A stretch of DNA of 16,665 nt, from assembly GCA_028565635.1 (NCBI GenBank), contig JAOXYB010023136.1, forward strand, positions 1 through 16,665. The letters run 5' to 3'. Shown piece by piece: positions 1 to 12,600 of this stretch (its first letter is position 1; each line of letters opens with the position of its first letter). Source of the stretch: Phoronis ovalis. Its lineage: Eukaryota; Phoronida; Phoronidae. A program made the position numbers and the translations under genes. The notes below the pieces were generated by a model. It was given only the letters and a program-made list of their open reading frames with translations, was not told the DNA's origin and did no database searches.

Positions 1-579
1 GTAATCGAGGTCAAAATTATATCAGACCTGTGCTTTGACCTGTACTTACCCTGTACCAAATACAAAGATGATCTGACGAAAGCTGAAGCCGTTATATCAA
101 CACAAAGAAAAGGGTACATACGCCGACGCCGCATACACTACGACAATATGCCCTTTCACTATTACATAGTGATGGGCAAAAAAAGGCATTTCTTAGATCA
201 ACAACAATAAGATTTTTTTTGGGTTTTAGTGAAGGAAGTGGAGAATTTAGCAATCTGAATTGCACAAGCACGCAGACAACTATGTTATTCGCTTACAAAA
301 TACGTAGGGAAGGTTTGTGTCCCCGACTGCTGGCTCCAACAAGTGCATGCAAATGGTTTAATGTGATATTATGTCGCTGCTTTTGTTGCATAATTAATAA
401 ATTTATAAAATGCCTATTTCATATCTGTGTGGCTGGCACGTCTTTGCCCCGAAGTCAATTGAAAAGGCATCGAGTACTTTCTCAAATTAGTAGATAAGGT
501 ACAGATTTGGGATTTGACCAAACAGTTCAATTTAATCTGAAACCAAAAATGGCTACATTTTTAATATTTAGTATCTTAC
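1..579. other. Remainder of the last ACLY intron, with an unexplained plus-strand open frame
   Basis: No ACLY coding sequence is visible. On the plus strand, frame 1 is open from base 1 to a TAA at 208-210 (69 codons), with a basic patch GYIRRRRIHYDN and end MGKKRHFLDQQQ. It is followed by T8GGGTTTTAG, which looks like a plus-strand acceptor at 229, a second open frame (219-497) and AATAAA at 396-401. I do not recognise either peptide. Confidence 0.4.
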
Positions 580-656
580 CAATAAATCCCATACTTCTTC
601 CAAGAACAAACATTCCATTAAGTGCTCCAATGTCAATATATTCGGCAGCTTCCTCT
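580..656 (-). CDS. ACLY: ACLY coding exon 25 (residues 1055-1081), last exon in the window
   Basis: Reads [19 protein letters not shown], then RSMGFI and one base of a Gly codon before gtaaga. The next exon should start by completing this Gly and encode about 30 residues to the stop. No such sequence exists between 579 and 1 on this strand. Confidence 0.95.
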
Positions 657-3600
657 CTGAAAATGCAGTATTCAACACACGTATAGGTATATTTACACAT
701 GACCTGTTTTCTATTATGATATAACTGTGTACCTCATGCATACAAACTACTGTAAATAACAACGGATGCAAACAACACAAGTTTTATAATGTACATACGT
801 GGTAAAGCAGCCACAATTTCTGAGCAAATCCACAAATGCGACACCAATAAATCCATCTACATTAAGAATCAAGTTGGGTTTCTGAAACAACAAGTAAATC
901 TGCATTAACGTTCACCAGTAAAATAAGAAAATTGTAGAAATTTATCACCAGATCAAGCCACAAATTTTAATTATCAGGGTACATATAACACAGTAATTTA
1001 TCAAACATGACATGGAAATAGCTTTGGGACAATAGAAATGGTAGAAAACCATGCAAACAATACAATCTAAAGTATCCATACCTTTGAAGTTGTTATCTTT
1101 TCAACAGCAATTGCATAGTCCAAGAGAGGAGTAGCAGGAAAATTTTGCTTTGCATAGTCCTTCAGAATTACTACTCTCATGTCAGGATTATTAATCTACA
1201 ATAAAATATAAAGCAGTAGTTAGACAGGACAGCACCACCATGTTTATTATTATTGTTGATCTATTATCAAATGTCTACTACATATTTTACCATAGCTGTG
1301 CGAGCCCTATGTACACGATGACTTTGTTTACAATGAAAAATCTAGTGAATTGGTACCTTGTCAACATACTACTGGAGAAAGCTGACTACGTATAGAAACT
1401 GCGCAAGTATGTTCACCATGAACTTTTTCAATTTGTTCGATGGCATCACACTTTTTTCTTGTATTAACAGTTATAGGCACTGTGCTAATAAATGACATGA
1501 TAACATGAGTTAAAGATATAAAAACTTACCGATTTAACTCTGTGTCCAATACCCATGATCAGCTGTCCTTTCTTTCTCATAGTGTTGACAAACTCCATAG
1601 GAATCATGCCAGTGTCATAAGCATCAGTGAACTGCTTAGCTGCTGCATCTAAAGCACCGCCAAATCGGTCACCCTGTAGAAAGAATTATTATAATAGCAA
1701 TACTTAGAAAAGGTATATGGTAAAGAAAAGAAATTTTATTCCGTTGCCGAAAAAGAATTCTATCTCGCCTCAATACTGAAATTTTGCAATCATTTAAAGT
1801 ACTAATGTGGTGCAGAATTAAATTATTAACGTGCTAAATACATGCCTATCCGTAAAAAAAACATGCAACCCAAATGGCATAATTCACAATGGTTTGTTGG
1901 GGCCAAAGTGGAACATCTACATGTAATCGGACATACTATACACAAGTTGGTCGAGTAATAATCAAACTTCAAAATACCAATTCACTTTATGTTTCTAAAC
2001 TATTCCTGAGAATTTGCCAATCTGCTGAAATCCCAAGACAAAAGAAGATTTACAATAAAGACCTAAAAATATATTTACAATTGTGAGTAATCCTGAAGTA
2101 AGGGATGAGACTAAATCTTTCCCCGCTCTGGCGCAGACTATGGTGTTATGAGCTCCTGAAACGGCGGGACCATGATCGGCTGTTACCATCAAACACATCT
2201 CGATGAATTTGGTTGCATATTTTGGCAATCTGCATTACAATAATGCAAAGAGTATCAGAATTAAGTACACCAAAGAAGTCAAATGTCAAATACATTTTGC
2301 TAGATATTAGGGAATCCAGCAGAAACAACATTTACCAAACTCTATTCACAATAAATTTATTGTTAAGTAGCAAACATACTAAAGGTAATTTAACTAGTGG
2401 ACCTGAATGGTTTGCGACACTTTCTGCCTAATAGCTAAAACAAAAATTGGAAGTATGCATAATGACACATATTTTTTCAAATTTTAAGTAATAACAACTT
2501 TCTTAAAAGAAATATGCTTACTATCCAACCTTTAGTTCTCCAAATACAGTCTGAAGTAGGTGGGACAAAAAAAACTTATTTCAATGCACCTGGGACTTAC
2601 CGTTTCTGGAACCACAAGAGGCTTAATACACCACCAATTCCCATTTCTTCTTTGAAAATGTCTGTTATTGGAATGCCTGCATAGAGTAATTCTTGTCCTC
2701 TCTCATCACAAATACTGGTCATGAATGACGCAGGTTTGCGGATCAAACCAAGCTCCTGGAAAAGTCATGAAAGTTCTGTTACAAGCTTTTATAAATTTGA
2801 TTTTTGGTTAAACGAATGTATGATCAAATTACACCAAAAACAGGACACAAAAATAAGACAGTTTCTATCTCAGAAGATTATGTCAAAGCAATGACTGGAG
2901 CTCAATTTTGAAATTCTTTACATATCTCTAACAACATCAGCTACATTTTTTGTGCATCCTGGTATTTGACTTGGATGCTGTCAACATACCAATTTTCATA
3001 ACCTATTTATAGTTTTAATTGCTAATCAAGAAGAATAATTTTCTTGCATATTTTTTTATTTATTATTTCTACAAATACGTCTAGTCAGTCTGTATTAATT
3101 AAAATATTTTATATCTCATCATAGTTGGCAAGGCAGTGCATCTCAAAAGATAAGTTACCCTAGCCCAGTTATAATCCATAGGAACTGTAGGTGGTGTAAC
3201 TTCAGGTTTCGGCACAATGATTCCTTTCTCTAACAAGCTATCATAAACTGTCCTAAAATAGCAATGTGTTAACAACATTACATGCTGTGCTTAGACATAC
3301 TCTAAATGATACAATAAATTCTACATGTATGGTCAAAAATAAAATTATTATGTTTCTTTTTATTTTTTAAAAACTAACTGAAGACAAGTACAATGTAACT
3401 TTCAATTTCATGTCGCAGTGTTGTACAAAACTAATACACCGCACAAATGTCATAGATACTTAGCAATACAGCAGATTATTACATGTGTGGTTAGAAAGAA
3501 ATGTATCATCCAAACTACCACAGCATTTTGGAACTCATGTTAAGACTATTACACTTAGGTAGGTTAGAAGTAAATAGTCCCAACAATGAAGAATGAGTTG

Positions 3601-6600
3601 ATTATAAATCAGTATGTTATTTAATCATCAAAAATATTTCAACTATTTCTTACTTAATGAGATCACCTAGTTCATCAAAACTGCTTGGGACGAATGCTCC
3701 AGCTTTCTTTAAGGCAATATTTTTTGCCACTGCAGTTTCTGCATCTGCATTTGCACATGCACCGGCATGGCCAAACTGCACCTAAAACAGTGAAAATGGT
3801 TAACAATAAGTCAAAGATAAAATTAATGCTTCTGAGTTATTGAAAACTTGCTGCAAGTCATCAAATACATGTGCTTTCATACTGTATAACAACAAAGAGC
3901 AATGAAAATATTTTCCAAAATTTAACAATATCCAATGACAGAATTCCAGAAACTGTACCTGTAGTTGGCACACAGATATCAGTAGGTCCCAGACATCTTA
4001 TAAATAGCATGCAATTGTATAATTAAAATGCATAAATTTGATTGTTTTACTATAGCAAGGCCTCTGTCTTAATGAACAAACAAAGAGTCCAGTAGCTAGT
4101 GACACCTTGTCGAGAAGACATTATCTGATCGTCTCCCACTCATACTGCATTATTAAATTAAACTCTATGTATATGCAGTAAAGAAAATTGCAGAAAACAT
4201 TTTTTCTGATATGAAGTATACTTTGAAAAAATACATCTGCCATTATTTATATTTGCTTTATTGCATCAAGTCTAAACATACCTCCGAGGTGAACATTTTG
4301 GCACAAGTACCAATACACCAACAAATTACTGGCTTAGTTAGACGCTTGTCATTGACAGCTTGCACAATACTGTATTCTTCTGTTCCACCAACCTCACCAA
4401 GAACGATGATCATTTTAACGTCAGGTTCGTCATGGTATCGTAAAATGTGATCCATAAAAATGCTCCCTGGGTACCTAAAATTGAAAGTTTTAAAAATCTG
4501 AAAATACACATTTTTTAAATAAAGTAAAGTGATTAATTAAGTTTCTAACAGCTAAGGCTACTTTTAAATAACACTTTACTTATTAATTCAGTTTGGCCAC
4601 TAAGATGTATTTCATCTCTTATTTTCTAAGTCATTGCAGCTAAGTCACCACCTAGTCTAGTGAATGACAAATAATGAAACTGAACATAACATGTACGGAG
4701 GCAAAATTACCTATCTCCACCAATTGCAACACCTTCATATACACCATCAGTGTTCATGGCAATGATGTTGTTCAATTCATTTGACATACCACCAGAACGT
4801 GAAACGTACGCCACACTAAGAAATATTCAGAAGAAATTTATTAATGTTAATTTCAAGCAGCATTAACGACATTTAAACAAATTTCTGTAATTATTAAGCT
4901 TCTCTTGTCGCATTGGCAGTATTCTTAACCAGGATATTACAGATTTTAGGAGCAATTTTAAGTAATCAGCAGTATTTAGCAATGCAACTTAACGTTATAT
5001 AGAAAGATTCAATCATGTGATAACAATATATTTATACCTGCCAGGCCTGTACAACTTGGACGCCAGAATGTTGTCCAGCATACCACCAGTGTTACCTATC
5101 CTGAAACATCCTGGTTTGATACCACCAACCTAAAACATATTATTAAAGGTACACTTTACTTGATGCTAAGTTATGAGTAAAAGTTGCACATACTGATACC
5201 TGTGGAACAACAGAAAATTAGGCAAAATAGCAGCGTAACCATAATCAGTCTACTTTAAAAAATAAAGTTGACCCATTGAGCATTGAAGAAGCTATGGTTA
5301 CACTGTCATTTTTAAGACGGAAACTGTGTCCAAAATAGCAATAGATAATTTTTGGATTTCATTAATACATATTAAGTACCATATGACTGTCATATATTGA
5401 ATCTGCTGCTCTAAATGATAAGATCAAAATGATTATTACAGCAGGAAAATGATTTGCATAATTAATAATAATTTATTACTATTTCGTTAATAATAGCTAA
5501 CAACGGTTCACATACCGTAGCAGGCCCTATTATATTTACACCTTTTTCATCAGCCATTTTGATTAATGTGCGAGTCAAATTTTCTGGAATGCCTTCAGCA
5601 ATAATAGCAATGGTACGGATCTGCAAAAATATAAGAATGATTAGTACGTGACAACTTGATGAGGAGGCACCTATACAGTCTTAAAACAGTAATAAGCTAA
5701 AAATACAGTTGAAAACAAAACTCATCCATTTTTTATGCTACGTTTCCACTCGAGAAATAACCTAACATACATAAGGTGTTCTTACTAAATTTTGTAGCAA
5801 ATAAAGAGAGTTACTTTTCTTTATCAATTTTAAAACATTTAACGGATACTACATCATATATTTTGATGTAAGCTAGTGACACAATACAACAGCCTTTGCA
5901 CAATAAAAATCCATAAAAAAGCTAAAATCACTAAATGAGATGGTAAGATTTTGAATACTAGTACATGAAAAACCAATCGGATCAATTTCATGAGCTAAAA
6001 AAATATTCAAATTTCTGACACAAATATTCACAACATAAGATACATTTACTATCACATCTACCATTATACATTACTTTTCATATTCTTATCTGACTGAGGA
6101 GAAAGAAAGACGAACAGCCTTCCATAAGACATTAAAAGCTTTCTTCACTAAGCTTATACTTTTGGCCTACAGATAATTTATTTGCACTAAATATGAGACT
6201 CCGAAGCTAGCTAATTACACATTCTACTGGGACCATGTCCACTTTTACCTGTTGGAACTGTAGAGTTTCCACAGTGCTGTCATAAGCTGAGCGGAGGGAT
6301 GCAAAACTGACTAGAACGTCTGCTTCTGGATGCTTTTCCATAGCATCTGCCATGCTCTTGTAGCAGGGAATGAGGATTTCCTTGTGGCCCCAGTAAAATT
6401 TCTGTTTATGGTCCCCTCTAAAAATAAGAAGTGTGCAATTATGTTTCAGTTAAACAAATAGTTAAAGTGTGCCACTGGGGTTGTTAGTCAATAGTTAAAA
6501 TTGATCAAAAATCTAACCACAAAAAGTTGGTCCAAAAATAATAAAAGGGTGACATGGTACCCAAAATGAAACAGGATATAGATTTCCGATAACAGTTTGT

Positions 6601-9600
6601 TTAAAAAAAAAAGATTTTATAGGTGGGCATGTATGGTGCTATGAAGGACGATTAATAGTTACATGCACTTTACTAATGATTTCTACTTTTGATCCTTTAA
6701 AATGATACCTTGGGGTTTCAGCATCAAGCATGGGAATAGTTTATTTGCATGCACTAAGTGATGCCACTAATCACAAACTCTGAAAATGTTCAATGACAGG
6801 GGTTAAAACAGAATTTTAAAGCACGAACATTTTTTAGCCGGAAAATCTATAATAACATGATTCCATTACTTACGTGAAAGGATAAATCATAGCTACCACT
6901 GATGGTTCCTTTCTTGAGCACACATGGTCAAAATCTAGCATACCCTGTACAGCTCTGTTCTGCATGCCCCACACAATAGATTTGGTTTTATTGGTGAATA
7001 AAGGAGTAGATGACCTCACAGCATCAGTAGCCTTAAAACAGAGGATATTCCTGAGTCATCAGACAGCTTATAAATCTTAATATATTCAAGCAGGAAGCAT
7101 GAGCATGTTAGAATATTTGTAACATTACTACTTTCGAAGATGTAAATACTGATATTGTTATCTATTGGGTAAAGAAAACAAATATAAGATAATCATTCAA
7201 CAGCAAAAAAAATACCTATTTATACATTAAAAGTATGAAATAACAAATTTTGTACCTGATTATTAACAAGGGTATCTCCGGCTGCTTTGTCACTGGGCTT
7301 GGATTCTATCAGTGAGCTTCGTCTACTGGTTTGTGGACTCTGTAAAATATATGTGTAAGTTGAGGATAGAAAGCAGAATAAATCAGACAACACAACTAAG
7401 GACGGTTCTGAAATTTCTGAATGATTGGATGATTTTCATCCTGTTTTGCTCAGATGTTCAAATGTAAATTATAACAAATATTGTAGTCCTTGAAAGTATC
7501 AAACAATAGTAGACTTTATTAAAATACAATCAAAAGAGATTATTACATCATAATATTTAAAATTGAAATAAAATGCATTTGTAGTATATGTAACTGATTA
7601 AGCATACAAAGCTTATACATGCCAATTCACATATCCATAAAAGTATTGGCACATTCTTGTGGCAGATGAAAGTACATATTAACCGCAAAGTTATATTAGT
7701 ATACTAGTATCCGTTATAAAGGTCACTTTTTTGTGAAACAGATAGAAATTTAGTAGTTCCGTTAATTTTTAAATATGCGTCATACATGCTTGTTAACAAA
7801 CCATTAGATGGTCAGAAATTGTTCTGCAAAGCTTTTTTCAGCAAATTATAAACAAAAGCGACCTATTAGAAAATAGTTAATAGTTGTTATAGGCACTGCA
7901 ACAGGCAGAGAACGTCAAAGTAGAAGATGGTTTAATTCATGTAAAAGATGATATTCATCAACTCGGCATATTACCTTTGGTTTAGTGAGCAGCTACAGTG
8001 CAAAGTTAAAATTATATGCACTATTTTTCAGTAATGTTGTTATTTCTCACATTGTTAGGAATGATTGTTAGTTTGTCGGCAGCTAAACATTATGTACAGT
8101 AAGAGCAGGCATAGCAACTTCACAGTATTAACAGCATGGGTTTTATACTAATTAAAATTGCAAACTCCTTGCCAGAATTAGAAATGACGCTGGTGTGGGT
8201 GTAAAAACTAGAATAAGCAAAATTTAAGAGTTTTCGGAAGAGGTGAAGGGTTAGAAAGGAATTTTATACTAAAAGGTGTAATTTATAAACTAAATAAATA
8301 TACTGAGTTACCTGTCCAATCTGTAATTGAAAACAAATCAACATTGAAATATTCGGATAAGTACAAAATGGGAAATAAGAAACTGCCAAAAAGCTGTTTT
8401 ACTTTACAATGTACATGCTACTGCTTACCTTTGCCCTCTGATGTGAGTGAATTAAATGGGACCAAATAAGCTTCAAACAAATTGAACAAAATCTGACATT
8501 TAGATCAGATAGTAGGCAGTATAAACAGTAAAAGTTCACCAATCAACATCATTTTAATACACGGAATAAACTGTATGCTTGTTTTGAATTGCTTTTTCAA
8601 ATAAATCAAGTTCTGATCATGAATCATCTTATCAACATATGTCATCACAGGAAAGGCAACATCTTGTAGCTTCCACAACTTTACATCATATTGCAAGAGT
8701 GCATTAATTCCAGCTTTTACAATTCATTAGGAGAACAGCTGTAAGCTGGTCACTTACCACACTTCCACCAGGAAGTAAGAAGTTTGCTGTGTGGCCTTCT
8801 GCTTTGTGGCTTTCTAATGGTACTTCTCTTTTACCCAGTGCCATGCCAACTATAGCAGTCATGTGAGTCTCAGGACCAAAGACATGGATGGGAACTCCAA
8901 GAGTGCTTCCTAAACACAGATAACATTCAGTTTCTATATATACCAACATGACAACATGGAAACAATATAGGCACTCTTTTAAATTCTTCTAATAAAAACT
9001 AAGAATTTCACAACAAAGTATTTTAATAAGATGTAAGTTGATTATTGATAGCTTTGATTTCTTATTCAAGAACTTCTACTTCCTATGAGGATAAAGATTT
9101 ATGAGATAGGATTGACAATTCTCTCAAAAAGGAATTACCTAGTAAAAACAATATGACACCATTAAAACAGGCATTTAAAGAATACGCAACAAAAACCCTA
9201 GATACTAGTACTATGTTATACTATTACAGGATTATCACATATTTTCTAGTCTATTGTAATAAACTCCAATGACTAGAGGATAGAGGAATCTTTCAAACAA
9301 TGGCTTTTTTGTATCATTTAAGAAATGACAGTTGTACCTAATTCTCTCATCACACGAAGACCTTCTTGGTAGTTTGGACCCGCTCTTCTTACAAAAATTG
9401 ATACATTGTTATCGATCAATTTTTGCTGAAATTCTCTAAAAGCTCTTACAATGCCCTATAAAAAAGTAAGTTGCATTTTTGTGTCATGTTTCTTATTTAT
9501 CAAATTAAGAGTTACAGTCATGCCAGCAGATTTAAGTTTTAAACATTTAACGACATTCAACAATTTGCCACGGTGACCATACTTGCACTACTTTCTATCC

Positions 9601-12600
9601 AGTCAAAAGCACTGGTATTTAAGGAAGACTAAGATGCTTCTTACCAATCTACAAATATTAAGTGTCTGTTTATGTAATTCTGAATCTACTTTAGTTTGTA
9701 ACACGAAAACTAAAAAGCAATCATATCCAGTCCCTTCACCAGATGCCGCTATTACCCATAAACATATTTGAATGCATTACTTAATATTTTTTAAAAATAT
9801 AATCACTTTTGAAGGTTTAGCAACAGAACTGAAAAAATATTCATAGAATACCTTAAATGTAGCAGCAACATTTGTGAAGTTAGCAATGCCCCCACCAACA
9901 ATCAGCACTTTCCCATCCTTGTGTTTTTCCCCAGTCATTAACCCCAGCAAGGTCTTTGCGTATTCATAGGTTTGCTGCTCACTAGGTGCACCGGAATATT
10001 CACCATAATTAGCTAATTCTGAAGCTCCCCCAAGGTCACAAATTGTATCACTAAATACAACAAAAAGATATTGATGTCAGTTGCTAGGGTACAAATCACC
10101 AGTTACAGCAATTAGCATATTATAATTACTGTTGAAATTGAGTTGCAGTTGAAAATCCATTACTGTTTACTAGAAGTATTCTTAAAAAGAAAGTTAAACT
10201 CAAGAACATTGGAAGAGACTGAAGTAGAATTCCTTAAGAACACACATATGTGAGTGTTCTTGATATCATGATAATACTGACGGAGATATATATATATATA
10301 TAACTATTTATGAGTTAATAACAAATATTTCTATAACTAAATTACAGAAGTTTAACAAAGTACATGAGAATTCCAATATTATCAGTAAATGATGTTGTGC
10401 ACAATAAATACAATCCACCATTATACTGATACAGCAACTTATGCTGAATTTTGCTTATATTTTTTTGTTTTAAATTATGATTAACACCATGTACTTTACA
10501 CACGTGTACAGATAATGACACAACAGGTAAATGCTTGTTAGTCAAAAGTACGAAACTAACGCATAAATGACTGAAGCTCCACCACCAGCCACCATCGTCC
10601 AGATTCTGCCTTTTTTGTTGAGTATAGTCAGTTTCAGTGATGCTCCACTTTTAGCATCTAAATCAGCAATGTATGCCTCCTAAAAGAGCAGTGTAAGTTG
10701 TTATTACAGCAACTGTGGAATAATAAACTCTGCATAAGAATACAAATTAGGCCTCGTTAAAGCATAGTTGAATGCAAGGTAAGAGTAACTTTTAGTGTCT
10801 TTTTTCTTCCCTCAATAATTCCACAACTATATCTTAAATAATTCGGTAATAATTCTAATATTGTTTTGTAAATTTTTTTAATTTGTAAATTATACCACTA
10901 CACTTGCTGTAAATTATACTCACGATCAAATCTAATGGGCACAGTGTATGAGTGGTATCAACCTTACCTCAGGTAGTAAATCTCTACCAAACGGAGGTGG
11001 AAATTCAAGTTCTCCCCACTGTTGTTTGCATAAATATTCAGCACACTGGTCAATTTTAGCTGCTAAATCTAGTACATAGATTTTCCCTCCTGTCATCACT
11101 AAAATTGAACGATTGTTCAATACTAACAGTACAAGAATATAGAACTAGAATATAGAATAACCCATATTTGACATACTATTTTGACACAGCGGTTGTTGGC
11201 TACAATATTAAATCAAGATCGCAGTCACAAGCATACCTATAAGCATTACTTCACGACAACACTCAACAGTTTGTAGGATCTGGGAACTTTTCCACAAGTT
11301 CAGTGCTAGAAGGTATGTTGACCAAGAGTATATTTTATAATTACAGCATTAGCCACGAACAAATACTCACCAAGTGGATTAATCTCCAGATAGGTAAAAT
11401 ACAGATCAACACAAAGCTTGTATAAAGCTTCAATAAATGTTGCCAGACCCCTACAATGATACAGAAAATTTGCTTTGTAAAAAAAAAAAACTTGATACAT
11501 TTTGAAACACAACCAGACCAATTGAGAAAGAAGTGTTACACAATTACGACATATGTGCCCAAGAATGTTTGAACTTCCCTAAATTTTCTTTTCATACCAT
11601 GAATTATAAGGTATCAATATTAATCCTATACACTTGAGTACGACAGTGATAAACTGAATATAAATTTGTTAGCAGAGCAAAACAGAGAATAATGCACTGT
11701 CTGACAAAACAGTAAATAGTAAACAGTAAATAGTATAATTTTCGTAAGTTCGACGAAATTCTTTCATGACTTATTCGATCATAACTATAAAATTCTGAAC
11801 ATATATAATTATATATTTTCACAGACATGTTCTTACAATTTTTTTTTTTTGCTCAGCATAAACAATTTAATATTAGATGTACTTAGGTTGACATAGGTGT
11901 TAAATTTTACTGTGAAAGCAACAGTAGTTCAGCTAACCCTTTTGAAGCTGCTGGCACATTTTGTAGAAGATTCCTAGTGATTTGATCTGCAGTACATGTG
12001 TCTCCAACTCTGACATCAAGTTTGACAGCTTTAGAATCCACATCACCAATATCAACACCTCCCTCATGATGGAACAAGATGGTGTCTGTATAACGGCTTG
12101 AGTAAAAGCACACATAGAACTCTTCATCCTAGAAAGATATAACCTTGTTCTTATAACTGCATCACTACATCTGGACAAAGCACAGCACAATGTACATGGT
12201 AAGCATTTTCATCAACAGATATTAGTACATAATGCTTTGTAATAATAATACTTGTACAGATTAACCTAGGCATGCAGGGTGTCAAATAGGCCTATGGGCC
12301 AGAACAGGTGGCACACAGATTATCTTGTTGTAAACCAAAAAGAACAAACTTTTTTGCAGCTGTATTTTTAAGGAATAACTGCGAGAATCATTGCCAGTTC
12401 AAAAACGCTAACAAAGAGAATTAAATGGCATGCCATCAGTGTTAATGTTTCAATAATAAAACAAAGGGCAACTTTTTGAGAATGTTTTCTTACTTACTTG
12501 CTTATGTGGTATGAAAGGCTCTATAATGAAATTCTTTAGTTTTCCAACTGATTTTCCTATCTGAAATTAATATGAAGAAAAATACTGCAAATATCTAATA

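Larger units (their letters stand above)
7340..8757 (-). other. ACLY linker intron (1.4 kb) with proposed microexons
   Basis: The second longest intron, at the least conserved point of the protein. It contains the three proposed phase-0 microexons; if they are real it is four introns (320, 108, 319 and 635 nt). The rest is AT-rich without recognisable content. Confidence 0.8.

Noticed and set aside
187-207. HFLDQQQ on the plus strand resembles the HYLDQKR of the ACLY terminal exon
   Set aside because: It lies on the wrong strand, the upstream residues do not match, and a stop follows at once.
1889-2431. Plus-strand open frames at 1889-2086 and 2213-2431
   Set aside because: Lys/Ile/Asn/Leu-rich, no motif, lying in introns around exon 21; chance frames in AT-rich DNA.
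4211-4450. 79-codon plus-strand open frame
   Set aside because: Largely antisense to the very well conserved ACLY exon 17; a shadow frame.
9583-9771. 62-codon plus-strand open frame in the exon 8/9 intron
   Set aside because: No recognisable motif and composition of the surrounding intron.
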